Positions 1 through 8,306 of a stretch of DNA of 32,268 nt are shown piece after piece (the first letter of the stretch is position 1; the number at the start of each line of letters is the position of its first letter). Under the pieces are notes generated by a model that was given only the letters and a program-made list of their open reading frames with translations, had not been told where the DNA came from and ran no database searches. The translations under genes and the position numbers were made by a program. The stretch is from an uncultured Lachnospiraceae bacterium (lineage in GTDB: Bacteria; Bacillota; Clostridia; Lachnospirales; Lachnospiraceae): contig CANRMC010000016.1 of NCBI GenBank assembly GCA_947631605.1, positions 1-32,268 on the forward strand. The letters are read 5' to 3'.

Positions 1-1095
1 GGAAATCCGGCAGCAGAGACTGCACCGGAATATATCCCGTCGGGTGAACCAAATGGCGGTAGTGCAAATAATAATCCGCCGCCTGTAACACAGCAGGGGA
101 CGACCCAGCTCCCGGATACGGAAGAGGAATATATACCGGAGGAAAAGCCGACAACCCAACAGCCGACAACCCAGCAGTCGACAACGCCACAGCCGACAAC
201 ACCGGTACAACCGGAACCAGAGGAAAAGCCGACAGCATCGGAGCCGGCAGAACCACCGGTACAACCGGAACCGGATGATGGCAATATAAAAGTTCCGGAT
301 CTGACGGGTCTTACGGAAGAACAGGCAAAAGCAAAATTAACAGACAGCAAATTACAGCTTGGTTCTGTTTCATATCAGCATGACGAGTCAAAGTCGGATG
401 GTATTGTATTATCCCAGGGTGTGGAGCCGGGTACAAAGGTAGCTAAGAAAAGCTCGATCAATATCGTAGTTTGTAATAATGAAACATATACGGAATACCG
501 ATATAGAACGAAGTCTACAACAACATCAACCAACAGCAGTCTGTCCGGCTGGACGAGGGTGAAGTCTTCAGATTCATGGAGTTCATGGGGGTCATGGAGC
601 GATTGGAGTACTTCTGCCGTATCGAAAGATGATTATACAGATGTGGAGACAAAGAAAGAGACGCAGACAAATGTGCCGGATAACCCAAGTCCAAGCGGGT
701 ATCCGATACCGACAAGTACATGGTCCCGAACAAACTCATCTCCTTCCAATGAGGTAAAGTGGATACAGGAGTTTCTGAATGCATATTTTGGTACATCGAT
801 AGCCGTTGATGGTATATATGGTAGCACTACCTTGTATTTTGTTGGAGAGTTTCAAAGAGCAGAAATGGGAACCGTCGATAAGTCCGTTGGATCGAATACA
901 CGGTCAAAAATGCTGGAAGTATGGAGACGTATGCGGACTACCACTACGGAAACTACTTACTACCGATACAGGAAGAGAACCAAGACAACTACTTATTATT
1001 ATGAAAAATGGTCTGAGTGGTCGTCCTGGAGTACGTCGCCGAAACAGAAATCCGATACTACTGAAGTCGAGACACGAGAGGTTTATAGATATTAG
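1..1095 (+). CDS. PASTA / peptidoglycan-binding surface protein, 3' part
   Basis: The frame is open from the left edge (364 codons visible) and the start lies outside the window. In order it shows a Pro/Thr/Glu/Gln-rich linker (bases 1-285), one PASTA domain beginning KVPDLTGLTEEQAKAKL (about 289-474), a Trp/Ser/Arg/Tyr-rich block (484-669), a peptidoglycan-binding-1-like domain around VKWIQEFLNAYFG and the DGIYGSTT stretch (754-930), and a second W-rich block (946-1092). PASTA domains bind muropeptides and usually end PrkC/StkP-type kinases, so a kinase domain upstream is plausible but not visible. The two W-rich blocks share a YRYR...WSxWSxWSTS...VETR pattern and look like an internal duplication. 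The protein presumably lies outside the membrane against the cell wall. It is followed after 14 bases by the response regulator and appears to head the co-directional array. Confidence 0.8.
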   Translation, partial: GNPAAETAPEYIPSGEPNGGSANNNPPPVTQQGTTQLPDTEEEYIPEEKPTTQQPTTQQSTTPQPTTPVQPEPEEKPTASEPAEPPVQPEPDDGNIKVPDLTGLTEEQAKAKLTDSKLQLGSVSYQHDESKSDGIVLSQGVEPGTKVAKKSSINIVVCNNETYTEYRYRTKSTTTSTNSSLSGWTRVKSSDSWSSWGSWSDWSTSAVSKDDYTDVETKKETQTNVPDNPSPSGYPIPTSTWSRTNSSPSNEVKWIQEFLNAYFGTSIAVDGIYGSTTLYFVGEFQRAEMGTVDKSVGSNTRSKMLEVWRRMRTTTTETTYYRYRKRTKTTTYYYEKWSEWSSWSTSPKQKSDTTEVETREVYRY

Positions 1096-1109
1096 GATAG
1101 GGAATATTT

Positions 1110-1805
1110 ATGCTGACCATAGGGATATGTGATGATTGCAAACAAGATAGGGACTTCATAGAAGATGAAGTTATGAAAGTGTTATTTGATGTAGATGAGA
1201 TACGGATTGAACGATACAGTTCAGGGCAGGAGCTTGTCGAGGCGATTCAAAACGACGAATTTCATTGTAATCTGCTTTTCTTAGATATTTTTATGGAACC
1301 GGTAGACGGAATGGAGACAGCCAGATTGATCCGGAATAATCAGCTCGACGTCGATATCATTTTTGTGACAAAATCTACGAAGCATGTGTACAGAGGATAT
1401 ACATATAAGGCATTTTCCTACATATTAAAAGATACTATGCATGAGGATTTAAAGTTTGAGATTCAACGTTATATTCAGGAACTCATGAATACTGAGGAAT
1501 GTCTGAATATTACATCCGATGGAGTGCAGAGAAGGGTTCCCATATCCCTGATCGAATATGTGGAAAGTAATGCCAGAAAGCTTACTCTTCATTTGAATTC
1601 AGAAGATATTAGTTTTTATGCCAAAATGGGTGACATTGAGCCCGTATTGGCGGAAAGAGGGTTTATTCGGGTTCATCAGAGTTTTATGCTCCGGATCAGC
1701 CGGATAAATTGTTTAAGCAAAGATTCCGTTATGCTGGGAGATAAAAAAATTCCGGTCAGCAGGAAGTACTATGGTCATTTAAGGGAAATATTTCAGAATC
1801 AGTAG
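1110..1805 (+). CDS. LytTR-family response regulator
   Basis: This 231-residue protein has a receiver domain (about 1-122) and a LytTR DNA-binding domain (about 132-228), the layout of AgrA, ComE and VirR regulators. The acidic pocket is D8/D9, the phospho-acceptor is D59 in the LLFLDIFM strand, and the conserved lysine is K107 in YILKD. The LytTR half has the family pattern around YVESNARKLTLH and FIRVHQSFMLR. The ATG at 1110 is preceded by a modest GGGAA site. No sensor kinase gene adjoins it; LytTR regulators usually pair with an HPK10 kinase, so the partner is outside the window or the regulator is driven another way. Its place between wall-binding and FHA genes suggests it controls this array, which is inference. 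Family assignment is firm. Confidence 0.92.
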   Translation: MLTIGICDDCKQDRDFIEDEVMKVLFDVDEIRIERYSSGQELVEAIQNDEFHCNLLFLDIFMEPVDGMETARLIRNNQLDVDIIFVTKSTKHVYRGYTYKAFSYILKDTMHEDLKFEIQRYIQELMNTEECLNITSDGVQRRVPISLIEYVESNARKLTLHLNSEDISFYAKMGDIEPVLAERGFIRVHQSFMLRISRINCLSKDSVMLGDKKIPVSRKYYGHLREIFQNQ

Positions 1806-1820
1806 GAGGTGCGGAAGATA

Positions 1821-2189
1821 ATGCAGACTGCAAAAACAGGATTTTCGGTAACCAAAAGTCTTGCAATGAACAGTGCTAAAAATGGAGCGATAATTGGAAC
1901 CAAAGGATTTCTGTTAGGTAAAATTATAAGATTTGACAATGATAAGTTAATCACCCTTGGTAGAGATGCATCACAGTGTGATGTCGTTCTGAAAGGAGAT
2001 AAAATCAGCAGGGTGCATTGTTCTATCCGGTATAACAGTAAAACAAAAGATTATTCTGTGCAGGATCATTCTAAAAATGGAACTTTTGTTGACGGAAAAT
2101 ACCGTCTTCAAAAAGGGATGCTTGTGAATGTGAAGGTTGGAAGCCTGATTTGGGTTGGTAATGATGAGAATGAAATCCGATTAGGTTAA
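1821..2189 (+). CDS. Small FHA-domain protein
   Basis: This 122-residue cytoplasmic protein is almost entirely one forkhead-associated domain. The phosphothreonine-binding signature is intact: GR at 47-48, SRVH at 63-66 and NGT at 86-88. The N-terminal 35 residues are Ala/Gly/Ser-rich and of unknown use. I place the start at ATG 1821, because AGGAGG at 1804-1809 is 11 bases upstream, whereas an in-frame GTG at 1809 overlaps that site. FHA domains read phosphothreonine on partner proteins; this stand-alone reader could act as an adaptor for the kinases encoded downstream. It lies 15 bases after the response regulator and before a 107-base gap. There is no membrane segment. Confidence 0.88.
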   Translation: MQTAKTGFSVTKSLAMNSAKNGAIIGTKGFLLGKIIRFDNDKLITLGRDASQCDVVLKGDKISRVHCSIRYNSKTKDYSVQDHSKNGTFVDGKYRLQKGMLVNVKVGSLIWVGNDENEIRLG

Positions 2190-2296
2190 AAATTACAAAA
2201 AAAGTGTCAAAAAATACGTTTTTCATTTTTCACACAAGAAAAATTATATGCTTACCTCAACAAGTAAACAGTCAATCAAAAATGGAGGTAAGGGAT

Positions 2297-4177
2297 ATGA
2301 GAAAAATGAAGAAAAAACTAAAAAAGCATCTGAGCAGGTTTTTAGCTCTTGCGTTGGTATTGAATATGGCAGTCGCCGGGACTCCGAGCTTTAAATCCGA
2401 GGCTGCAACAAGATCTGATGTTGTGGGAATCGCACTTTCCCAGGTGAATTACCATGAAAAGGCCTCGAATGCCAATCTGGATGATTTTTATGCCAACAGT
2501 GGATCCGGCAATTACAACAAGTATGCAAGGGATATAGGAATTGCAAATGGACAGCCTTGGTGTGCAACCTTTGTCTGGTGGTGTGCACAAGCTGCGGGAA
2601 CGCCATCTGATCTGTATCCGCACAGTGCATATGTACCTACTATTTATAACTGGTTTCAGGCAAGAGGAAGTTTTCGTGCCAGAGGGACATATGAACCGCA
2701 GCCTGGAGATTATATTATTTTTGGTAATTGCGATCACATCGGCATCGTGAGCGGAAGCGGAGACGGCATGGTACATACGATTGAGGGAAACAGCAGTGAT
2801 AAAGTCACACAGCATACTTATTTCCTGACAAATGGATATATCTTGGGATATGGGATTATGGATTATACTCATGACCATACAGCTCCTACAATTTCAGATG
2901 TAACAATTACGGATCAGTCGGCAGATGGTTATACGGTTAACTGTAAGGTGCAGGATGATACAGATGTTACCTTTGTTTTTTTCCCGACATGGACAGATGC
3001 GAATGGTCAGGATGATATGGATCCGAACTGGGATAAGAGTTCAAGTAAAAGTTTAGGAACTAAAAACGGCGATAATGTAACTTTCCGGGTAAATACATCA
3101 GATCATAATAACGAAGGCGGTCTGTATCGAACCCATATCTATGCTTCTGATAGCAGCGGTAATGTAGCCGGTCCTTTACAACTCGAAATAACGGTTGATA
3201 ACAAACCGCCTGTTATAAGTAATGTCGAGGTGAGCAATCTTACATCTGAAGGTTATCAGGTGAATTTCCAAGTAGAAGATGACAGCTCCGGAATCCGACT
3301 GGCAGCTTGTCCGACTTGGACAACGGAAGGCGGCACCGATGATCTGCCGGATAATTGGGATGAGCAGGATATCTATTATGCGGATTTAGATGGTAAAAAT
3401 GGCAGCTATCAGGTAAACATCAGCGACCATAATGGAGAGCGCGGTGGTTATCAGACAAGAATCGTCGCATATGATAAATACAATAATATCACACAATATG
3501 ATGTGCCGGAAGTTATAGTACCACCTGCTGAAATAACAAATGACGAACCGCAGGTAGACGAGCCACAGCCGGATGAGCCGCAGACAGATGAGCCGCAGAT
3601 AGATGAGCCGCAGACAGACGAGCCGCAGCCGGATGAACCACAGGCAGACGAGCCGCAGACAGATGAATCACAGGCAGAATTGCCGGCTGGCAATCAAACT
3701 CAGAATGATGAGATTAATACGAACGTTACTTTAAACTATGAGAACAATGCTGTTACTACAAATACAACCAATAATCAAGTAACGAATAATTATACAACAA
3801 ATAATATCACAAACAATACAACAAACAACAATACAACTAACAATACGACAAATAATACGAGAAATGAAACTGTTATCAATAATGTATACAGTGTGGCACA
3901 AGAACCGGATGAAATGACGAGCAATTATAAGGTTATTGAACCGGACAGCGAAGAATGTTTGTCGGACGGATTGAAAGCTGAATTGGAAAAATATATCGAC
4001 CAGAGATTGTCGGAATATTTTCCGGAGGGATTTGAGGTTCTGCCTTGGGATGGTGAAGTGTCCGTTCCGGAAGCAGATGTTATAGTAGATTATCTGAAGA
4101 ATATGAAGGTTGACGGATTAAGTTTTGAAGCAGATGTCGATGGAAAAAAGGTAACATTTACACTTTCTTTTAAATAA
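2297..4177 (+). CDS. Secreted CHAP-domain peptidoglycan hydrolase with GBS-Bsp-like repeats
   Basis: The 626-residue product starts at ATG 2297, chosen from the GGAGG at 2284-2288 and the Lys-rich signal peptide (residues 1-36, cleavage probably near SEA/A). A CHAP amidase/endopeptidase domain follows (about 40-190) with nucleophile C89 in PWCATFVWW and H147 in DHIGIV. Two GBS-Bsp-like repeats follow (about 196-300 and 305-415), each beginning PxISxVxxxxxxxxGYxV. Then come nine DEPQx pentapeptide repeats (416-460), an Asn/Thr-rich low-complexity stretch (about 473-531) and an unrecognised C-terminal domain. No LPXTG or membrane anchor is visible. CHAP enzymes cut peptide bonds in peptidoglycan, so this is the most likely wall-remodelling effector of the array. 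The 107-base upstream gap could hold a promoter, but I see no convincing one. Confidence 0.9.
   Translation: MRKMKKKLKKHLSRFLALALVLNMAVAGTPSFKSEAATRSDVVGIALSQVNYHEKASNANLDDFYANSGSGNYNKYARDIGIANGQPWCATFVWWCAQAAGTPSDLYPHSAYVPTIYNWFQARGSFRARGTYEPQPGDYIIFGNCDHIGIVSGSGDGMVHTIEGNSSDKVTQHTYFLTNGYILGYGIMDYTHDHTAPTISDVTITDQSADGYTVNCKVQDDTDVTFVFFPTWTDANGQDDMDPNWDKSSSKSLGTKNGDNVTFRVNTSDHNNEGGLYRTHIYASDSSGNVAGPLQLEITVDNKPPVISNVEVSNLTSEGYQVNFQVEDDSSGIRLAACPTWTTEGGTDDLPDNWDEQDIYYADLDGKNGSYQVNISDHNGERGGYQTRIVAYDKYNNITQYDVPEVIVPPAEITNDEPQVDEPQPDEPQTDEPQIDEPQTDEPQPDEPQADEPQTDESQAELPAGNQTQNDEINTNVTLNYENNAVTTNTTNNQVTNNYTTNNITNNTTNNNTTNNTTNNTRNETVINNVYSVAQEPDEMTSNYKVIEPDSEECLSDGLKAELEKYIDQRLSEYFPEGFEVLPWDGEVSVPEADVIVDYLKNMKVDGLSFEADVDGKKVTFTLSFK
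3542..3676 (+). repeat. 15-bp tandem repeat coding DEPQx, nine copies
   Basis: Nine consecutive 15-base units encode Asp-Glu-Pro-Gln-x (x = V, P, T, I, T, P, A, T, A; the last unit reads DESQA). The units differ mainly at synonymous sites and in the fifth codon, as expected for a slippage-prone linker. The stretch is a rigid acidic spacer between the GBS-Bsp-like repeats and the Asn/Thr-rich region of the secreted hydrolase. Copy number is likely to vary among strains. Confidence 0.9.
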
Positions 4178-4193
4178 AGAATAATGTCTGGCT

Positions 4194-4215
4194 GGGACTG
4201 CAGTTATGCAGTCCC
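4194..4215 (+). other. Intercistronic GC hairpin (9-bp perfect stem)
   Basis: GGGACTGCA pairs perfectly with TGCAGTCCC around a four-base GTTA loop, in the 63-base gap between the CHAP gene and the zinc-ribbon/FHA gene. It lies 15 bases upstream of the GGAGG ribosome site at 4231. No T-run follows, so it is not a standard terminator. It could be an mRNA-stabilising or processing element that sets expression of the downstream genes apart from the CHAP gene. The structure is seen; the role is inferred. Confidence 0.6.
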
Positions 4216-4240
4216 CAAAGACGGTTGTATGGAGGTTTTT

Positions 4241-4885
4241 ATGGCAATCGTTCGATGTGAGCAGGGAAAACATTTTTATGATAATACTCGGTTTGATAAA
4301 TGCCCGCATTGTGGAGTGCGATTAAAAAGCTTTCGTACAGGGAATAGCAACCCGCTGAATGATCAGGTAACCATAGCAAAGTATACTGAATCAGAAGAAT
4401 TAAATGCCCCGTATGTTCATTATGCAGAGATTCCGGTTGCAAAAATTAATCTTGGGAACGCAGACAATGACCGGACAGTAGGTTTTTATTCATCTATGAA
4501 AGGGAACGATTTCGTGACAGGATGGCTGGTATGCATTCAGGGACCGGAACGAGGACGTGATTACAGGCTTCATCATGGTTTTAATAAAATCGGACGAGGT
4601 ACAGGCATGGATGTTTTCATACTGGAAGATGAATTTATTTCAAAGAATAGTCACTGTTCTGTCATATATGAAGCGAAAAAATCACAGTTTTACATTTCAC
4701 CCTCCGGCGGTAACTTGACATATCTGAACGGAGAGATGCTGACAGATTCAAAGCCCCTGAAAAACGGAGATTTGATAGTGATTGGGCAGACGACACTTGA
4801 ATTTGTTCCTTTTTGCAGGGCAGGTCGTAATTGGGGTGAGAATAACGAAATTGACAGACAGGATAAAAAAAGGAGTATGTTATGA
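4241..4885 (+). CDS. Zinc-ribbon / divergent FHA protein (paralogue 1 of 3)
   Basis: The start is ATG 4241, five bases after GGAGG at 4231-4235; the longer frame from 4184 runs through the hairpin and is unlikely. The 214-residue protein begins with a half zinc-ribbon (C6, then C21-P-H-C24), then a variable linker, then an FHA-like domain from about residue 94. The G-R at 118-119 is kept, but the phosphate loop reads SKNSH (135-139 region) with one extra residue instead of SRxH, and the NGT turn is replaced by NLTYLNG. The same N-terminus (C-x2-GHFYD...CPHC), a GWLV strand and a C...W ending recur in the genes at 9185 and 16176. It is cytoplasmic with no membrane segment. Its stop overlaps the next start (ATGA). 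Phosphopeptide binding is doubtful; a scaffold role is possible. Confidence 0.85.
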   Translation: MAIVRCEQGKHFYDNTRFDKCPHCGVRLKSFRTGNSNPLNDQVTIAKYTESEELNAPYVHYAEIPVAKINLGNADNDRTVGFYSSMKGNDFVTGWLVCIQGPERGRDYRLHHGFNKIGRGTGMDVFILEDEFISKNSHCSVIYEAKKSQFYISPSGGNLTYLNGEMLTDSKPLKNGDLIVIGQTTLEFVPFCRAGRNWGENNEIDRQDKKRSML

Positions 4886-7008
4886 AAAAAACTTGGAAAA
4901 AACTATTCGCAATTCTACTGGTACTGTGTACTATAAGTATTTCGTTTGGAACTATTGTCCGGGCGGAAGAGGATATAGGGCAGGAACAGACAGTACCTGA
5001 TAGCCCAAAAGATTCTCCGGGAGATTCGTCAGGAGATTCTTCAAAGGATGCTCCGACGACGGAACATAAACATAGCTACAAACCTGATGACGGTGGCATA
5101 ACCAGATGTATTGAATGTGGCGCAGTTCTTGAAGTAGATACAGCCATGCAAATGACAGAAGAATCAACAACTTCCTCTGAAGTAAGTCCGACAACGGAAA
5201 GTCTATCTACAGAGGCAGAAAAAAGCGAAAAAAACTCAGATGATCCAAAAACAACGGAAGAATTAACAACCGAGGATCCGAGATTGGAATATGCGCAGGT
5301 TATGGTTTCTCTTGATGAAGAAAACGGAAATCTGGAACAGATACAGGCAAAAAAACCTCTGATCCGAGCATATTTTTATCTTGACAGCCAGTATTCTCTA
5401 TCCAGGGAATGTATGTCGGTAACGCTTGGCAGTGATAATCTGAGAGTTGAAGATGTTCATAAATGGGGACAGGATACTGAGAATGATATAGGAATTAATT
5501 ATTATATTTTATTAGATGTTTCTACATCTATGGATGAAAATGATTTTTTTGCGGCGAAGGAAGAAATATCGGAATTTGCAGATAAATATATGAAAGCAGG
5601 AGATACGCTCACTGTCTATACAGTGGGCAATTCGCCGCTTTGCATATTGGAAGATAAAACAATCGCAGATGTATCCGAGATTGAAGAGATAATTAGTGAT
5701 ATAGAATTAAAGGATGATAAGACATATTTGGATCAGGCATTAACGGATGTAACAAATAGAATTCATCAAAAACGTATGCAGTTTGATGAGCTATCCGGAA
5801 GCCGTGATATTATCTTAGCGTTTACAGATGGTTCAAATGATTCACCGGATGGGGTTACGCATCAGGAAGCAGTGGATTCTCTATGTGAAGAGGGAATTAC
5901 ATTGTATGTTTTCTTTGCCCACAGCCGAAATATGGATCAGGAGGATAGAAAGGAATTTGAATCTCTGGCAAAGAGGACCGGAGGCGGCAAGTATACCTAT
6001 AGTAGTGACAGTCTCTCAGATGATCTGAATGATTTGATCACACATTTACAGAGCGCATATGTAGCAGATTGTATTGCTCCGGATAATATACAGGATGATT
6101 CCGCACAACAATTCAATCTGGTGATATATGAGGATGAAAAGCAACAGACTTTGGTATTTGAGTCCATGAATGTAGTGTCAAAAGAACACATTCCGGACTC
6201 TATAGCGCCTTTTGTTATAGATGGTGACGATGGGATCAAGAAAATCGATAATACCCGGATAACGCTTGCTTTCAGTGAGTCAGTGCTGGGCGCAGATTCC
6301 GGCAACAATTACCTCCTGACGTATGAAGACGGGACCAGTATATCTGTTGAAGCTTCTTATGATGATGTTACCTATACCGTTACACTTACATCAAGCCAGG
6401 TATTGTATAAGGGACATTATTCTTTGGAAATCAGTAATATTACGGATAATACACAGGAAAAGAATGGGTTGGAGAAAACCAAATTTGAGATGGATTTTGA
6501 TGGTGAAGAATACTCAGAGGATAAAGAGGGATTTTTCCAGAGATTCTGGTGGCTGATTCTGCTCATTTTTGTTGTTGTAATTATAATTATTCTGGCAGTT
6601 GTATTGATAATCATCAAGAAACATAAGGGGATTATCGTTGTTGAAGATAAGGCGGCATTTGCATCGGAAACGGAAGTAAAACAGCATGTCATTCTGGAAC
6701 AGAAAGCCAAAGGTGAAAAAATAACATTATTCCTGCATTCGGGAGGAAAAATGATAAAGAAAATAGACGCTTATGTAGATGGAAGCGTAATTGTAGGACG
6801 TTCCGATCTGTGCGATATATTCATTGATGACCAGACAATGTCCAGACAGCATTTTGCAATTGAATCAGATGGGGAAAGTTTTTATATTCAGGATCTGGAT
6901 ACAACAAACGGAACTATGTTGAACGGTGTAAAGATAACACATAAACGCAGATTGGATAAAAATGACAGAATTACAGCAGGTTCACTGGATATTGTAGTTA
7001 GGTGGTGA
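4882..7008 (+). CDS. vWA-domain membrane protein with cytoplasmic FHA domain
   Basis: The 708-residue product has a signal peptide (1-28), an acidic Ser/Thr-rich linker with HKH and CxxC residues (60-80), and an extracellular von Willebrand A domain from about 203. The MIDAS motif is DVSTS (D212, S214, S216) and a later TDGS strand completes the metal site. A beta-sandwich-like region follows, then one transmembrane helix (about 554-579) and a C-terminal cytoplasmic FHA domain (about 613-708) with VGR, MSRQH and TNGT all intact. The topology lets an outside metal-dependent adhesion domain connect to an inside phosphothreonine reader. It overlaps the preceding gene by four bases and sits five bases before the kinase gene. 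vWA plus kinase plus PP2C recalls the TerY phosphorylation triad, though TerY proteins are soluble. Confidence 0.92.
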   Translation: MKKTWKKLFAILLVLCTISISFGTIVRAEEDIGQEQTVPDSPKDSPGDSSGDSSKDAPTTEHKHSYKPDDGGITRCIECGAVLEVDTAMQMTEESTTSSEVSPTTESLSTEAEKSEKNSDDPKTTEELTTEDPRLEYAQVMVSLDEENGNLEQIQAKKPLIRAYFYLDSQYSLSRECMSVTLGSDNLRVEDVHKWGQDTENDIGINYYILLDVSTSMDENDFFAAKEEISEFADKYMKAGDTLTVYTVGNSPLCILEDKTIADVSEIEEIISDIELKDDKTYLDQALTDVTNRIHQKRMQFDELSGSRDIILAFTDGSNDSPDGVTHQEAVDSLCEEGITLYVFFAHSRNMDQEDRKEFESLAKRTGGGKYTYSSDSLSDDLNDLITHLQSAYVADCIAPDNIQDDSAQQFNLVIYEDEKQQTLVFESMNVVSKEHIPDSIAPFVIDGDDGIKKIDNTRITLAFSESVLGADSGNNYLLTYEDGTSISVEASYDDVTYTVTLTSSQVLYKGHYSLEISNITDNTQEKNGLEKTKFEMDFDGEEYSEDKEGFFQRFWWLILLIFVVVIIIILAVVLIIIKKHKGIIVVEDKAAFASETEVKQHVILEQKAKGEKITLFLHSGGKMIKKIDAYVDGSVIVGRSDLCDIFIDDQTMSRQHFAIESDGESFYIQDLDTTNGTMLNGVKITHKRRLDKNDRITAGSLDIVVRW

Positions 7009-7013
7009 CCATC

Positions 7014-8306
7014 ATGTCGGAGTACACATTAGATTTAAAGACAGATACCTGTCTCAATAAAAGATATTTGATCCAAAAGAAGTTAGGTTCCGGTGGATTT
7101 GGGATTACATATGAAGCATACGATATTCAGGAAAAGCAAAAATGTGCTATTAAGGAATTTTTTCCAAGAGGGATTGCAGTCAGGCTTCAGGATGGGGTAA
7201 CGCTTACTCCTGTTTCTACATCGAAAGAAGCATTGTTTAATCATGGTATGGAACGTTTTCTGGAGGAGGCAGAGATACTCCAACGATTAAATGATGAGCC
7301 TGCTGTTGTATCTGTATATGATTTTTTTCAGGAAAACGGTACCTGCTATTTTACGATGGAATTTCTGGATGGAATGACATTAGATAAACTGACGAAAGCC
7401 CAGGGTGGCAGACTGAAATACCGGATTGTTGCTGATGCTTTAGAAAAGGTAGGAAATGCTCTGATCCGTGTGCATAAATCTAATATATTCCATAGGGATA
7501 TCAGTCCGGATAATATTTTTATTACTTATTCCGGAAATGTAAAACTGATTGATTTTGGTAATGCAAAGAATCTGATACGGAATGATAATGAACAATTGTC
7601 AGTTGTGTTAAAACCGGGATTTGCGCCTCCGGAACAATATTCGAAAAATGGAAAGCAGGGCACCTACACGGATGTTTACGCTTTGGCGGGAACTGTTTAT
7701 TACGTTCTGACCGGAGAAAAAATACCGGATGCTTTAGAGCGCTGCCAGAGAGATAACTACCGGCACTTAGATGAATACGGATTCGAACCTTATATTTCGG
7801 ATGCAATTGACCGAGCGTTAATGCCTAGTTATAAAAAACGGACACAGACTGTGGAAGAATTTCTGGAGGATATGCATTTAAAACCGGTAAAAGGAAGGCC
7901 GGTTGCTGCATCATTTGATCGGCCTCGTGCAGAGAATGCCGGAAGATCTGCAGAAAGAACGGATTCACATGGTAAAAGTACTTTTTTTTCTTATGTTGAG
8001 ATAATCAGAGGTATGGAGGCGGGAAAAAGATATAGATTACCGGAAAATACCAATGTAATAGTGGGGCGTACAGGATCTATGTCACAAATTGTAATAAAGA
8101 ATGATCCATATATCAGTAAAACGCATTGTGTACTTTATTTTGACCGTGAAAAAAGGGTGTTTTACATCAAGGATTGTTCGACAAATGGGACATTCTTAGA
8201 GGGAAAACGGTTGGAACGGGGCAAGCTGTATGCATTGCGTTCCGGAAGCCGGATTATCTTGGGAAAAGGAGACAGCATAATTAAGGTAGGTGTAATGAAT
8301 GAATGA
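7014..8306 (+). CDS. Ser/Thr protein kinase with C-terminal FHA domain
   Basis: I start at ATG 7014, eight bases after AGGTGG, rather than at the GTG at 7002 inside the previous gene. The 430-residue protein has a Hanks-type kinase domain (about 18-290): glycine loop LGSGGFG (24-30), ATP lysine K47 in CAIKEF, catalytic loop HRDISPDN (160-167), DFG at 180-182 and APPEQY at 204-209. The usual catalytic-loop lysine (HRDxK) is Ser here, a variant seen in some bacterial kinases that keep D and N. An FHA domain occupies about 325-430 with VGR, SKTH and TNGT. There is no transmembrane helix, so it is probably cytosolic and recruited by phospho-docking. It overlaps the phosphatase gene by eight bases, the typical kinase/PP2C coupling. 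Confidence 0.94.
   Translation: MSEYTLDLKTDTCLNKRYLIQKKLGSGGFGITYEAYDIQEKQKCAIKEFFPRGIAVRLQDGVTLTPVSTSKEALFNHGMERFLEEAEILQRLNDEPAVVSVYDFFQENGTCYFTMEFLDGMTLDKLTKAQGGRLKYRIVADALEKVGNALIRVHKSNIFHRDISPDNIFITYSGNVKLIDFGNAKNLIRNDNEQLSVVLKPGFAPPEQYSKNGKQGTYTDVYALAGTVYYVLTGEKIPDALERCQRDNYRHLDEYGFEPYISDAIDRALMPSYKKRTQTVEEFLEDMHLKPVKGRPVAASFDRPRAENAGRSAERTDSHGKSTFFSYVEIIRGMEAGKRYRLPENTNVIVGRTGSMSQIVIKNDPYISKTHCVLYFDREKRVFYIKDCSTNGTFLEGKRLERGKLYALRSGSRIILGKGDSIIKVGVMNE

Noticed and set aside
806..1132. Plus-strand frame of 108 codons overlapping the PASTA gene and the response regulator
   Set aside because: It lies out of frame with the well-supported PG-binding and W-rich coding sequence and resembles no protein.
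2204..2235. AT-rich hairpin (GTGT..AAAAA with TTTTT..ACAC) before the CHAP gene
   Set aside because: The stem is almost all A-T with a mismatch and no T-run follows, so it is not a credible terminator or regulatory stem.
3451..3693. Minus-strand frame rich in Cys-Gly-Ser-Ser repeats
   Set aside because: It is the antisense reading of the DEPQ repeat tract in the CHAP gene; it has no ribosome site and no independent support.
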